Shown: positions 45,816 through 54,742 of the stretch, piece by piece | How the letters are laid out: each line of letters opens with the position of its first letter | Numbering within the stretch: position 1 is the stretch's first letter | NCBI RefSeq assembly: GCF_029439455.1 | Contig: NZ_JAQFVG010000347.1 | Span: 1-54,894 of the forward strand | Direction: 5' to 3' | Origin: Caballeronia sp. BR00000012568055 | Lineage (GTDB): Bacteria; Pseudomonadota; Gammaproteobacteria; Burkholderiales; Burkholderiaceae | Length of the DNA: 54,894 nt | Program-made: the position numbers and the translations under genes | Notes under the pieces: generated by a model | What the model was told of the DNA's origin: nothing | Databases searched by the model: none | The model's input: the letters and a program-made list of their open reading frames with translations, nothing else

Positions 45816-46661
45816 ATGCTCAGTTACCGTCACGCTTTCCATGCGGGCAATCACGCCGATGTGCTGAAGCACGCGATCGTCATTCAGATGCTGCGTTACC
45901 TCGGCCAGAAGGACAAACCGTATTGGTATATCGACACGCACGCGGGCGCGGGGGTCTACTCGCTGACCGAAGGTTTCGCGACGAAAACTGCCGAATACGA
46001 GACGGGCATTGCGCGGCTGTGGGATCGTGGAGATGCGCCGCCGCTCATTACCGATTACATCGACGAAGTCAAAGCGCTGAACCCCGATGACGATATGCGT
46101 TTTTATCCCGGCTCGCCGTACCTCGCCTATCGCGTAATGCGCGAGCAGGACCGCATGCGACTGTACGAGCTTCACAGCACGGAAATCGACGTGCTGCGCC
46201 ACAACTTCCGCGACGCAGGCCGCCGAACGATGATCTACGAAGGCGACGGTTTTGACGGCATCAAGGCAATTTTGCCGCCGCCGCCGCGCCGCGCGCTCGT
46301 GCTGATCGATCCATCGTACGAAGACAAACGCGACTACGCGCGCACGCTGACCTGCGTCGAGGAATGCCTGAAGCGCTTTTCGACGGGAACGTACGCCGTG
46401 TGGTATCCGATCGTCACGCGCCCGGAGTCACAGCGTTTCGCAGAACAGTTGAAAGCGATTCAGCCCAAGGGTTGGCTGCACGCATCGCTGATCGTGAAAG
46501 CGCCGCCGAAGGACGGCTTCGGCCTTTACGGCAGCGGCATGTTCATCCTGAATCCGCCGTACACGCTGGCGGCCGAGTTGAAATCCGCGCTGCCCTTTCT
46601 CGTCGATACGCTCGGCGAAGACTCTAACGCATCGTTCAAGCTGGAACATCGCGCGGATTAA
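45816..46661 (+). CDS. rlmJ: 23S rRNA (adenine-2030-N6)-methyltransferase RlmJ
   Basis: 281 residues from ATG 45816 (MLSYRHAFHAGNHADVLKHA, the family start); an ATG at 45753 is open but unconserved. SAM-dependent N6 methylation of A2030 in 23S rRNA. Motifs: YIDTHAGAG (SAM loop), catalytic IDPSYEDKRDY (most N6-methyltransferases have DPPY; here Ser replaces the second Pro), GSGMFILNPPYTL. The stop overlaps the end of the exported-protein gene on the other strand by four bases. Confidence 0.95.
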   Translation: MLSYRHAFHAGNHADVLKHAIVIQMLRYLGQKDKPYWYIDTHAGAGVYSLTEGFATKTAEYETGIARLWDRGDAPPLITDYIDEVKALNPDDDMRFYPGSPYLAYRVMREQDRMRLYELHSTEIDVLRHNFRDAGRRTMIYEGDGFDGIKAILPPPPRRALVLIDPSYEDKRDYARTLTCVEECLKRFSTGTYAVWYPIVTRPESQRFAEQLKAIQPKGWLHASLIVKAPPKDGFGLYGSGMFILNPPYTLAAELKSALPFLVDTLGEDSNASFKLEHRAD

Positions 46662-46999
46662 TACGATTGCCGCGGCGGGCGATTGCGGCCGCTGTTGCTG
46701 TTGTAAGGCGTCGCGCCTTGCGTGCCGGGATATTCGACATACGGCTGCACGATGATCGGCGGCTGCCCTTGTTGTTGAATGTCCGGCAAGGTGTCCATCT
46801 GGACCATACCCGATGAATTGAGCGGCGCTGTTTGCAGCACCGTGCCAGGCACGCCGCTGTGAATGCCGGTTTGCGTGTCGAGCACGAGCGGCTCGCCGCC
46901 GGGTTTCGCCAGCGCCGAGTGCGCGGCGCAAAGCGTCAGGGCGAGCACGGCGGCATGGCGTGCAAGCGACTTCCTCGTGGTGATGATGTGGCCTCGCAT
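46658..46999 (-). CDS. Small exported Pro/Gln-rich protein
   Basis: 113 residues. Signal peptide after a basic start (HAAVLALTLCAAHSALA, cleavage after ALA). The mature part is Gln/Pro/Gly-rich (PDIQQQGQPPIIVQPYVEYPG) with no domain; unrecognised. Ribosome site weak. Convergent with rlmJ, overlapping by four bases. Divergent from the DUF305 gene, 90 bases away. Confidence 0.7.
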   Translation of the reverse strand: MRGHIITTRKSLARHAAVLALTLCAAHSALAKPGGEPLVLDTQTGIHSGVPGTVLQTAPLNSSGMVQMDTLPDIQQQGQPPIIVQPYVEYPGTQGATPYNSNSGRNRPPRQSY

Positions 47000-47089
47000 C
47001 GTTCGCTCTTATCAGTAGACGAAACGGCTTTACCTTACCCCGGTGGCAAGCTTTAGGCTAGGCGTTTGATTACACAACAAGGAGCATCG

Positions 47090-47470
47090 ATGAGATCAAG
47101 GATTTTGCTGGCTGCGGTGGCCGCATGTTGCAGCATGAGTGCCTTCGCCCAAACCGCCGCACCCGCGCACGACACGATGGCCGGCATGAAGATGGAGCCG
47201 TCGGACTCAGCCTCCACCGCCGCTTTTCAGGCCGCCGATCATTCGATGATGTCGGGCATGTCGAGCATCCAATACACGGGCGACGCCGACCGCGATTTCG
47301 TCGCGCATATGATCCCGCATCATGAAGGCGCGGTGGAAATGGCGAAAGTCGAGCTGAAGTACGGCAAGGACGCGAAGCTGCGCAAACTGGCGAAGGACAT
47401 CATCGCGGCGCAGGACAAGGAAATCGCGTTCATGAAGCAATGGCTGGCGGCGCATCCGCAAAAGAAGTAA
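47090..47470 (+). CDS. DUF305 family exported protein
   Basis: 126 residues from ATG 47090, GGAG 5 bases upstream. Signal peptide ILLAAVAACCSMSAFA. The DUF305 motif is clear: DRDFVAHMIPHHEGAVEMAKVELKYG, then LRKLAKDIIAAQDKEIAFMKQWLA. The mature N-terminal stretch is Met/His-rich (MAGMKMEPSD..HSMMSGMSS). DUF305 proteins are ferritin-like helical bundles found with copper and other metal genes; their reaction is not known. A good terminator follows, and the copper genes cueR and copZ lie 0.4-0.9 kb to the right. Confidence 0.9.
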   Translation: MRSRILLAAVAACCSMSAFAQTAAPAHDTMAGMKMEPSDSASTAAFQAADHSMMSGMSSIQYTGDADRDFVAHMIPHHEGAVEMAKVELKYGKDAKLRKLAKDIIAAQDKEIAFMKQWLAAHPQKK

Positions 47471-47496
47471 AGCCACGCGCGTACGCCGTAAACGAC

Positions 47497-47518
47497 AAAA
47501 GCCCCTAACGGGGCTTTT
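47497..47518. terminator. Terminator between DUF305 and DUF3563 genes
   Basis: AAAAGCCCC (47497-47505), loop TAAC, GGGGCTTTT (47510-47518), 9-bp stem with A/T tails on both sides. Serves two convergent genes. Confidence 0.9.
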
Positions 47519-47540
47519 CTTTTGCTCGGGCAACTAACGC

Positions 47541-47687
47541 TTAGACGTTGTAGCCGTTCGACTCGAGCGAGCGGATGCGCTGTTCGAGTTGGACGATATC
47601 CGACGATTGCGCCAGATACTCTTCACGACGACGTTGCTCGGCGATTTCAAACCAGGCGCTTAGCTTTTCGATGATGATTGCAAACAT
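47541..47687 (-). CDS. DUF3563 small protein
   Basis: 48 residues, MFAIIIEKLSAWFEIAEQRRREEYLAQSSDIVQLEQRIRSLESNGYNV when pieced from its parts (start MFAIIIEKLSAWFEIAEQRR, end RSLESNGYNV). GGAG lies 6 bases before the ATG. This is the DUF3563 family, common in Burkholderiales: short, helical, Arg/Glu-rich. Function unknown. Confidence 0.85.
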   Translation of the reverse strand: MFAIIIEKLSAWFEIAEQRRREEYLAQSSDIVQLEQRIRSLESNGYNV

Positions 47688-47918
47688 GATGTTCTCCAGA
47701 GATTTCAGTGTCCCTGGCGGTTCGGGTCAGGGATTACCCGCATAAGGGATAACCCGGATTATACGAACCTTTTTGACTTTGTGCCAGCGAAATGCATGGT
47801 CTGAGTGCGTCATGTTGCGCAATAGTGCGATTCTGCAACAGCAACAAAGTACTGATTTAATAGGAAAAAGCGCACATCAATTCAGTTAACTATACAACTA
47901 CGTTCTATTTTGGTGCGT

Positions 47919-48305
47919 TTACTCGGCCAGACGATCCAAAATGGGGCATTCCGGGCGCTCGTCGCCGTGGCAATGTTGCGCAAGATGCGACAAGGTATCG
48001 CGCATGTCCGTGAGTTCGGTGATCCGTCGATCGAGTTCGGCGACATGTTCCATCGCAATCGACTTCACTTCCGCACTCGCTCGCGAGCGGTCCTGCCATA
48101 ACGCGAGCAGCTTGCGAATATCCTCGACGAGAAATCCGAGCCGCCGCGCCTGCCGCACAAAGCGCAGCGCATGCACTTCCTGATGCCCGTACACTCGATA
48201 CCCCGACGTCGTGCGCCCAACCGGATTGAGCAAGCCGACGCTTTCGTAATAGCGGATCATCTTGGCCGTCACGCCCGACGCGCGCGCCGCTTCACCGATG
48301 TTCAT
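47919..48305 (-). CDS. cueR: Copper-responsive MerR-family regulator CueR
   Basis: 128 residues. MerR winged helix MNIGEAARASGVTAKMIRYYESVGLL, coiled-coil dimer helix, and the metal loop with Cys112 and Cys120 (HCHGDERPECPIL), the same positions and spacing as E. coli CueR; Ser77 is also present, the mark of monovalent Cu/Ag/Au sensors. Activates copper genes by untwisting a long-spacer promoter. Divergent from the copZ-like gene; a dyad operator lies between them. Confidence 0.94.
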   Translation of the reverse strand: MNIGEAARASGVTAKMIRYYESVGLLNPVGRTTSGYRVYGHQEVHALRFVRQARRLGFLVEDIRKLLALWQDRSRASAEVKSIAMEHVAELDRRITELTDMRDTLSHLAQHCHGDERPECPILDRLAE

Positions 48306-48342
48306 CCAACGCTCCTGAAGAAAAATCTGAAATCGACTCTAC

Positions 48343-48363
48343 ACCTTCCCACGATGGCAAGGT
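48343..48363 (+). promoter_or_regulatory. CueR operator ahead of copZ
   Basis: ACCTTCCC (48343-48350), 5 bases, GGCAAGGT (48356-48363): inverted repeat with one mismatch, close to the CueR box CCTTCC-N7-GGAAGG. It would sit in the promoter spacer, with TACACC (48340-48345) as a poor -35 and TACGAT (48365-48370) as -10, a 19-base spacing typical of MerR promoters. Confidence 0.75.
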
Positions 48364-48406
48364 ATACGATATAGATCGTCGAAGCTTTTTCAATAGAGGA
48401 ACCGGA

Positions 48407-48613
48407 ATGACCGAATTCGAAGTTCAGGGCATGAGTTGCCAGCATTGCGTTGCAGCCGTTACGCGTTCGATTCAGGAAATCGATCCGCAAGCACGCGTTC
48501 AGATTGATCTGGAGCGTGGGAAGGTCGCGGTCGAATCGACGCAGACGAACGATGCGCTGAAAGACGCGATCGACGACGCGGGTTACACCGTGCTCGGCGT
48601 TGCATCGGCATGA
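48407..48613 (+). CDS. copZ: Copper chaperone CopZ-like heavy-metal-associated protein
   Basis: 68 residues, one HMA domain with the Cu(I)-binding motif GMSCQHC (Cys13 and Cys16 approximately) and the ending DAIDDAGY. GAGGAA lies ahead of the ATG. It binds Cu(I) and hands it on, usually to a CopA ATPase, which is not in this window. Controlled probably by the adjacent CueR. Its stop overlaps the start of the next gene (ATGA). Confidence 0.93.
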   Translation: MTEFEVQGMSCQHCVAAVTRSIQEIDPQARVQIDLERGKVAVESTQTNDALKDAIDDAGYTVLGVASA

Positions 48614-49512
48614 GGAAGGTTGCGATCATCGGCGCGTCAGGATTGCTCGGGCGCGCCGTCAGCCGTGAACTCGAGCGCGCGGATGGATGGCAGCTTGTGC
48701 GGACCGCGCATCGGCGGACGGGCGCGGGCGTCGTGAGTCTGGATATTCGCGATCACGAAGCCGTGCGCAACTTCCTGCGCGCCGAATCGCCGGATGCGGT
48801 CGTGGTTGCCGCAGCCGAACGCCGGCCTGACGTGTGCGAGAACGATCCGGCGCTCGCACGCGCACTGAATGTCGAAGCGCTCGCGACGATCGCCGAAGCG
48901 CGCGCGTGGGTTCTGTCGATTTCGACCGACTACGTCTTCGACGGCACGTCGCCGCCCTACTTTCCCGACGACGCGCCCGCGCCACTCAACGCCTACGGCC
49001 ACAGCAAACTCGACGGCGAACGCGCGCTGCTTTCGGCCGATCCCGCCGCGTGCGTGCTGCGTCTGCCGCTGCTTTACGGACCGTTCGTCGATTGGGCCGA
49101 ATCGGCGGTGACGAGCCTGACGCCCGCCATCGTCCAATCAGCGGAAACGGGCAGCGCGCCCGCCTCGATGGACGCCTGGGCGACGCGCTATCCGACCTAC
49201 ACGCCCGACGTCGCCGTGGTCATTCGCGGCATGCTCGACCACCACGCGCGCGGCCATACAATTTCGGGCATCACGCAATGGTCCGGCGACGAGCCTATGA
49301 CCAAGTTCGATATCGCCGAACGCATCGCGCGCGTGCTGAAGGTGGACGCCAAACTCACCGCGCAGCGCACACCGACCGACGCGACGCCGCGCCCGCGCGA
49401 CTGCCATCTCGATTCGGGACGGCTCGAAGCGCTCGGGATCGGCCGCCGCACGCCGTTCGATGTCGCCATCGCTTCGTTGCTGGCGAATTATCCGGCGATG
49501 CCCACTCAGTGA
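48610..49512 (+). CDS. RmlD-like NAD(P)-dependent sugar-nucleotide reductase family (SDR)
   Basis: 300 residues. Extended short-chain dehydrogenase: GASGLLGR (7-14) cofactor loop, STDYVFDG, YGHSK (Tyr/Lys catalytic pair) and LRLPLLYGP. Such folds include dTDP-4-dehydrorhamnose reductase and the regulatory subunit of methionine adenosyltransferase. No other rhamnose genes are near, so sugar biosynthesis is not supported. The start overlaps the copZ stop by four bases, suggesting coupled translation and perhaps copper control. The end overlaps dnaE2 by seven bases on the opposite strand. Confidence 0.85.
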   Translation: MRKVAIIGASGLLGRAVSRELERADGWQLVRTAHRRTGAGVVSLDIRDHEAVRNFLRAESPDAVVVAAAERRPDVCENDPALARALNVEALATIAEARAWVLSISTDYVFDGTSPPYFPDDAPAPLNAYGHSKLDGERALLSADPAACVLRLPLLYGPFVDWAESAVTSLTPAIVQSAETGSAPASMDAWATRYPTYTPDVAVVIRGMLDHHARGHTISGITQWSGDEPMTKFDIAERIARVLKVDAKLTAQRTPTDATPRPRDCHLDSGRLEALGIGRRTPFDVAIASLLANYPAMPTQ

Positions 49513-52500
49513 AAATCGCGGCTCGTCGCGGCGAGCCGCCCCAGCAAGGCGCTGTGATCTTCGAGCCGCTGCGCCACCAGATGACGCACGTCGCCTTCCA
49601 TCTGCCAGACGCCGTGCACGCCGAGCAGCGACGCGCCCAGCAAAACCTTGCGCTGTTTCTCGACGAGCCCCGGCCACACGATCACGTTGATCGAGCCGGT
49701 TTCGTCCTCGATCGAGACGAAAATCGTGCCGTTCGCCGTGCCCGGACGCTGACGCACCGTAACGATGCCGCACGCGCGCACCATGCGTCCGTTGCGGATA
49801 TCGCCGAGTTCGGCGGCGGTTTTGAAGCGCATCCGCGTCAGCCGTTCGCGCAGCAGCGCAAGCGGATGCCGATTGAGCGTAAGGCCGAGACTCGCGTAGT
49901 CATCGACGATTTCGCGGCCTTCGGGCGCTTGCGGCAAAGCGAGCGCCGGCTCGCTCATCGGCGCGTCGCGCAGTAATTCGGGCGCGCGCTGCTGCGCAGT
50001 CACTTCCCACCACGCCTGCCGGCGATGCCCCGCGATACTCGCCAGCGCATTGCCAGCCGCGAGCGCTTCGAGTTCACGTCGCGATAGGTTCGCGCGGCGC
50101 GTGAGATCGTCGACATCGACGAACGGCGCCTGGGCGCGCGCAGCCATGATCCGCTCGGCGGCGGCCTGCGAAAACCCCTTGATCAGATGCAGACCGATAC
50201 GCACGCCCGGCCCGGTCGCGCCGTATCGCCTGGCGGCCAGCGCGACGCGCGCGGAGAGCTTGCGCGCACCGCGCCGCATCGTCTTGCGAAAAACCTGCTG
50301 CGGCATGGGCGCGACGTAGAACTGCTGGCGACGCCGCTCCTTGTCGGCATCGAAAAGAACACGTTCGCCGATGCCCGGCGCATTTTCGAGCACCGACTCC
50401 CAATCGCTCAGCGATACATCCGGCGCAAACACCTGCACGCCATGACGACGCGCGTCCTGCACGAGTTGCGACGGCGAGTAAAAACCGAGCGGCTGGCTGT
50501 TGAGCAGACCGGCCAGAAACGCGGCGGGTTCGTATCGCTTGATCCACGCGCTGAAGTAGACCAGCAGCGCGAAGCTCGCCGAATGACTCTCCGGAAAACC
50601 GTATTCGCCGAAGCCCTCGATCTGCTTGCACACGCGCGCCGCGAACTCGTGCGCGTAACCGCGCGCGAGCATCTTCGCCATCAAATCGGCCTGATATTTT
50701 TCGAGATTGCCGCTGCGTCGCCACGCGGCCATTGCGCGGCGCAGCTGATCGGCCTCTTCGGCCGTGTAGCCAGCGGCGACCATCGCGAGCTTCATCACCT
50801 GTTCCTGGAAGATCGGCACGCCGAGCGTGCGTTCGAGCACGGGCCGCAACTCTTCCTTCGGATAATCCGCCGCTTCCAGACCCTGTTTGCGACGCAAATA
50901 CGGATGCACCATGCCGCCCTGAATCGGACCGGGCCGCACGATCGCCACTTCGATCACGAGGTCGTAGTATTTTTCCGGGCGCAATCGCGGCAGCATGCTT
51001 TGCTGCGCGCGCGATTCGATCTGAAACACGCCGACCGTGTCCGCGCGGCAGCACATCTCGTAGACGGCTTTGTCCTCGCGCCGGATATGCGTGATGCCGA
51101 AGTCCGGAATGCCCCGCCGCAGCGCGACGAATTCGAGCGCGCGGCGAATCGCCGACAGCATGCCGAGCGCGAGCACATCGACTTTCAACAGCTTGAGCTG
51201 ATCGATATCGTCCTTGTCCCACTGAATCACGCAGCGGTCCTTCATCGCGGCGTTTTCGATCGGCACGAGCCGCGACAAACGCTCGCGCGCAATCACGAAT
51301 CCGCCGACGTGCTGCGATAAATGACGCGGAAATCCACGCAGGTCGCGCGTCAATCGAATCAAATGTTTGGTGATATGCGAGTCCTCTTTGAAACCCGCTT
51401 CCTTCAGATACCCCGCCACCGCCGACGGCCCGTCCCACCATTGCTGCGACTTGCCGATCCGTTCGATCAGCGACGCCTCCAGCCCGAGCGCCTTGCCGAC
51501 ATCCTTTAGCGCGCTGCGCGTGTGATACGTCGTCAGCGACGCCGCCAGCGACGCGCGATGCCGCCCGTACTTCCGATAGATGTACTGGATCACTTCCTCG
51601 CGCCGCTGATGCTCGAAATCGACATCGATATCCGGCGGCTCGTTGCGCGCCTGCGAGATGAATCGCTCGATCAGGAGGTTTGAGCGGATTGGATCGAGTT
51701 CAGTGATGAACAGGCAATAGCAAATGACGGAATTCGCCGCCGAACCACGCCCCTGACACAAGATCTTCTGGCTACGCGCGAACGTGACGATGTCATACAC
51801 CGTCAGAAAGTACTTCTCGTACTTCAGCTTGGAAACGAGCGCCAGTTCCTTTTCGATCAGGCCGATTGTGTCGGCATCCATGCCATTCGGCCAGCGCTTG
51901 AGCGCGCCCGCGATCACCTGTTTGCGCAAATAACTTGCGGGCGTTTCGCCGGGCGGCACGAGTTCTTCGGGATATTCGTATTTCAGTTCTTCGAGATCGA
52001 ACGTGCAGCGCGATGCCACCTTCAACGTTTCAGCGATCGCCGCGCGCGGATAAAGCGCGCCGATTCGCAAGCGCGTGCGCAGATAGCGCTCCGCGTTCGC
52101 TTCGAGCGCGTAACCGCACTCGGCAAGCGGCCGATTCAGGCGAATGGCGGTGAGCGTGTCCTGCAAGGGCTTGCGCGAACGCGCGTGCATCAGCGCACCG
52201 CTCGCCGCGATAAGCGGCAATCCGCTCGCTTCCGAAATCACGTGGCAGGACGCGAGGCGTTCGTCATCGCTGCCGTCTTGCCATAACTCCAGCGCGAGCC
52301 ACGCGCGGCCTGCGGCAAAACTCGCGAGCCAGTGCGCGCGATCCAGCGTATCGGCAAGCGTGGCCGAGCGCTGCGGCACGAGGATCAGCAGACAATCGGG
52401 CAAATGCTTCAAATGCGCGATATCACCGCGCAAATCCGTCGAATCGAGCGCGCTGGACGAGGCGGCGGGATTGGTGAAATCTTCGGGACAGAGCTTGTAG

Positions 52501-52934
52501 CTACCCTTGGGCGATCGCGAACGCGCCAGCGAAATCAGCTCCGATAAGTTGCCGTAGCCCGCACGATTCGTCGCAAGCGCGATCAGCGTGCAAAATGGCG
52601 CACCGTTGGCATCGGTGAGATGCAATTCGCTGCCAATGATCAGCTTCAACGGGGGCTTCTGCTTGTGCGCCGAATCCGCCACCTTTTCCCGCGCTTCGAT
52701 TTCCTTGATGGCGCCGTAAGCGCGCACGACGCCCGCAAGCGAGCACTCGTCCGTAATCGCGATCGCGGTATAGCCCTGCTCCAGCGCCGTCGCCGCCAGT
52801 TCCTGCGGATGTGACGCCCCGCGCAAGAACGAAAAGTTGCTCAGACAGTGCAGTTCGGCGTAATCAGGCAGGAGCGTCGAGGAAGACACCGCCTTCTCGC
52901 CTTTCAGTTCGATGATGTCGCTTAGATCTTCCAT
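49506..52934 (-). CDS. dnaE2: Error-prone DNA polymerase DnaE2
   Basis: 1142 residues from ATG 52934 (MEDLSDIIELKGEKAVSS); a start at 52973 would overlap imuB. C-family polymerase alpha paralogue of the ImuA-ImuB-DnaE2 mutasome, which bypasses lesions in SOS. N-terminal PHP domain (AELHCLSNFSFLRGASHPQEL, TDECSLAGVVRAY), palm with the catalytic PDIDVDFEHQRR, then fingers, helix-hairpin-helix and OB fold (RACGIVTVRQRPGTANGTIFV). Lacks a typical beta-clamp C-terminal region, as DnaE2 does. It follows imuB by 7 bases. No LexA site seen in the gap. Confidence 0.96.
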   Translation of the reverse strand: MEDLSDIIELKGEKAVSSSTLLPDYAELHCLSNFSFLRGASHPQELAATALEQGYTAIAITDECSLAGVVRAYGAIKEIEAREKVADSAHKQKPPLKLIIGSELHLTDANGAPFCTLIALATNRAGYGNLSELISLARSRSPKGSYKLCPEDFTNPAASSSALDSTDLRGDIAHLKHLPDCLLILVPQRSATLADTLDRAHWLASFAAGRAWLALELWQDGSDDERLASCHVISEASGLPLIAASGALMHARSRKPLQDTLTAIRLNRPLAECGYALEANAERYLRTRLRIGALYPRAAIAETLKVASRCTFDLEELKYEYPEELVPPGETPASYLRKQVIAGALKRWPNGMDADTIGLIEKELALVSKLKYEKYFLTVYDIVTFARSQKILCQGRGSAANSVICYCLFITELDPIRSNLLIERFISQARNEPPDIDVDFEHQRREEVIQYIYRKYGRHRASLAASLTTYHTRSALKDVGKALGLEASLIERIGKSQQWWDGPSAVAGYLKEAGFKEDSHITKHLIRLTRDLRGFPRHLSQHVGGFVIARERLSRLVPIENAAMKDRCVIQWDKDDIDQLKLLKVDVLALGMLSAIRRALEFVALRRGIPDFGITHIRREDKAVYEMCCRADTVGVFQIESRAQQSMLPRLRPEKYYDLVIEVAIVRPGPIQGGMVHPYLRRKQGLEAADYPKEELRPVLERTLGVPIFQEQVMKLAMVAAGYTAEEADQLRRAMAAWRRSGNLEKYQADLMAKMLARGYAHEFAARVCKQIEGFGEYGFPESHSASFALLVYFSAWIKRYEPAAFLAGLLNSQPLGFYSPSQLVQDARRHGVQVFAPDVSLSDWESVLENAPGIGERVLFDADKERRRQQFYVAPMPQQVFRKTMRRGARKLSARVALAARRYGATGPGVRIGLHLIKGFSQAAAERIMAARAQAPFVDVDDLTRRANLSRRELEALAAGNALASIAGHRRQAWWEVTAQQRAPELLRDAPMSEPALALPQAPEGREIVDDYASLGLTLNRHPLALLRERLTRMRFKTAAELGDIRNGRMVRACGIVTVRQRPGTANGTIFVSIEDETGSINVIVWPGLVEKQRKVLLGASLLGVHGVWQMEGDVRHLVAQRLEDHSALLGRLAATSRDFH

Positions 52935-52941
52935 CGCCGCA

Positions 52942-54555
52942 TCATCCGAAAAAGCCGTGCAGATACCACGCACCGCTCAGGCGCTCGCGATACACCCAAA
53001 ACATGCGACCGCGATCGTCGGAGGCGACGTAGTAATCGCGCTGAACGCCATTGCCGTCCCACCAGCCGGCTTCGATACGCTCCGTCCGGCTGACCAGCTT
53101 CAGCGGCCGCCGATAAAACGGCCGCTCGTTGCGCAGCATCATCTTTTGCGGCGCTTCGAGAATCCATACGGGTCGCGGCTGCGATGGAATGGCACGGTCA
53201 GGAAGCTCCAACTCCTCGCCGATTTCCTCGGTTTCCTTCGCTTCTTCGTCGATTTTCTGGTCTTCTTCTTTCTTTTTTCCTCGCTTCTTCTTGGTTTCAC
53301 GCACAGGCTGATACGCTTCGACCGACATCGCCGCTTCCGGCCGATGATCTTCATGTCCAACCAGTTGCACCACGTTCTCGGCACCGAGCCGCGCGCTCAG
53401 ACGTTCGAGCAATTTCGCCATCGATTCATTGTCCGAGGTCGGCATCGGAAAAAGCGTGTCGGGCGGCGGCGCGTGCTCGCTGACTTTATCGGCGAACAAC
53501 TTCATCTCGATTACCGACGCGATAAGCGTCTCGTGATTGAGCTTTTCGCGCAGCAACCAGAGGATGTGATCGGAATCACGCGTCGGCACGGCCCACTTGA
53601 CATTGAGCGTCGAGGTCTTCGGCGCGTGGCGCGCGGCCAGCTCATGTTCCAGCAAAAGCGAAAACTCGCTGACCGCTGCGTGATGCGCACTCAGCCATCC
53701 GGCCAATTGCAGCACCAGCCGGCGCGCCGCGAATAACAGCGCTTCGGCACTATCCACGCGCGCCTGCAATTCAAGCCGCGCCTCGAACGATGCCGGCGCG
53801 CAGAACACTTCGCGTGGATCGGGTGCCTGCCCGTACGCTTGCGCGAGCCACTGCAAAATACCTTGTCCGAAGCGCCGCGCGACGCCCTTTCGCGGCAACT
53901 GCCGCAGATCCGCGATCGTCGCACAACCAATCTGCTCGAACGCGCTGCCATGCGATTCCGCCGATGGCACGAGCGAAACCGGCAAGGCATCGAGCACACG
54001 CACCAGCGTCCTTTCTTTCACTATCCGCACGCGACGCGTGACACGCCGCGTGCGCGCATGCGCAAGCAGCCACGCGCCCCAGGCAGTCGGCGCGCAGCCC
54101 ATACGCGAAGTGAAGCCGCAGCCTTTGACTGTAGACATCACTTTCTTGAGCAGCGCCCGCAGTCCGCCGAACAGTCGCATGCTTGCGCCCACTTCCAGCA
54201 GCACCGTATTCGCATGCGCAAGCACGACCTTCGGCGTAAACGCGAGCAAAGCCAGCGCAACGGATTCGAGCGCGCGCTGCTCCTCGCCGATATCGACGGC
54301 AAGCAAGGTCAGCTGCGGCGCCAGCGCGAACGCATGCGAGCGCGTGCTGCCCGGCCGCACACCGAGCCGAAACGCGATGAGATCGGGCAACAGAATCCGC
54401 GCGTGATCGGCAAGCGCGAAGCACGGCTGATCGATGCCATCAGTCGGCGTCGAGCTCGCTCCAGGCGAAGTCGTACTCACCGGCGAGAAGGGCATCGACG
54501 GCGGCCTGACGGCTTCTAGCGATAAAAGCGGCAATGTCACCGCTATCCACAGCAT
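52942..54555 (-). CDS. imuB: Mutasome protein ImuB (catalytically inactive Y-family polymerase relative)
   Basis: 537 residues from ATG 54555, GAGG 6 bases upstream, start MLWIAVTLPLLSLEAV. Y-family-like fold (palm region LTLLAVDIGEEQRALESVALALLAFTPKVVL, helix-hairpin-helix near LRQLPRKGVARRFGQGI) without the acidic active-site triad; it acts as clamp-binding hub for DnaE2. About residues 417-450 form a highly charged Lys/Glu run (KKKRGKKKEED..EEAKETEEIGEELE) inside the C-terminal region. The C-terminal part ends GAWYLHGFFG, a family hallmark. The first ~115 bases overlap the possible imuA fragment in another frame. Confidence 0.93.
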   Translation of the reverse strand: MLWIAVTLPLLSLEAVRPPSMPFSPVSTTSPGASSTPTDGIDQPCFALADHARILLPDLIAFRLGVRPGSTRSHAFALAPQLTLLAVDIGEEQRALESVALALLAFTPKVVLAHANTVLLEVGASMRLFGGLRALLKKVMSTVKGCGFTSRMGCAPTAWGAWLLAHARTRRVTRRVRIVKERTLVRVLDALPVSLVPSAESHGSAFEQIGCATIADLRQLPRKGVARRFGQGILQWLAQAYGQAPDPREVFCAPASFEARLELQARVDSAEALLFAARRLVLQLAGWLSAHHAAVSEFSLLLEHELAARHAPKTSTLNVKWAVPTRDSDHILWLLREKLNHETLIASVIEMKLFADKVSEHAPPPDTLFPMPTSDNESMAKLLERLSARLGAENVVQLVGHEDHRPEAAMSVEAYQPVRETKKKRGKKKEEDQKIDEEAKETEEIGEELELPDRAIPSQPRPVWILEAPQKMMLRNERPFYRRPLKLVSRTERIEAGWWDGNGVQRDYYVASDDRGRMFWVYRERLSGAWYLHGFFG

Positions 54556-54742
54556 GTCTGACCTCTTTGACCTCACGTTCCGCGTTTGCTCTCCTTGCCT
54601 GATCCGCGCGGCGAATGTGTTCCGGCAACGCTGGCTTCAGGACGGGCAAACGCAACTGCAATGGTTTGATCAGTAATGGACCACGCCGCTTGATGATGTC
54701 GATTTCCAGCATGACTGTGGACATCCATTCCCGCCGATTCAT
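54440..54742 (-). pseudogene. imuA: Probable imuA C-terminal fragment, upstream reading frame interrupted
   Basis: 100 residues from an ATG at 54742; open up to a TGA at 54824-54826. The run LEIDIIKRRGP followed by LIKPLQLRLPVLKP resembles the conserved end of ImuA/SulA2 proteins, which normally have ~220-250 residues and precede imuB. Here the RecA-like part is missing from this frame: upstream bases are open only in other frames (for example a frame starting MVDGFVVRWF). The fragment also runs 116 bases into imuB, far more than usual. Either imuA is frameshifted, or this is chance. I call it a fragment with moderate confidence; the rest lies off the window. Confidence 0.5.
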
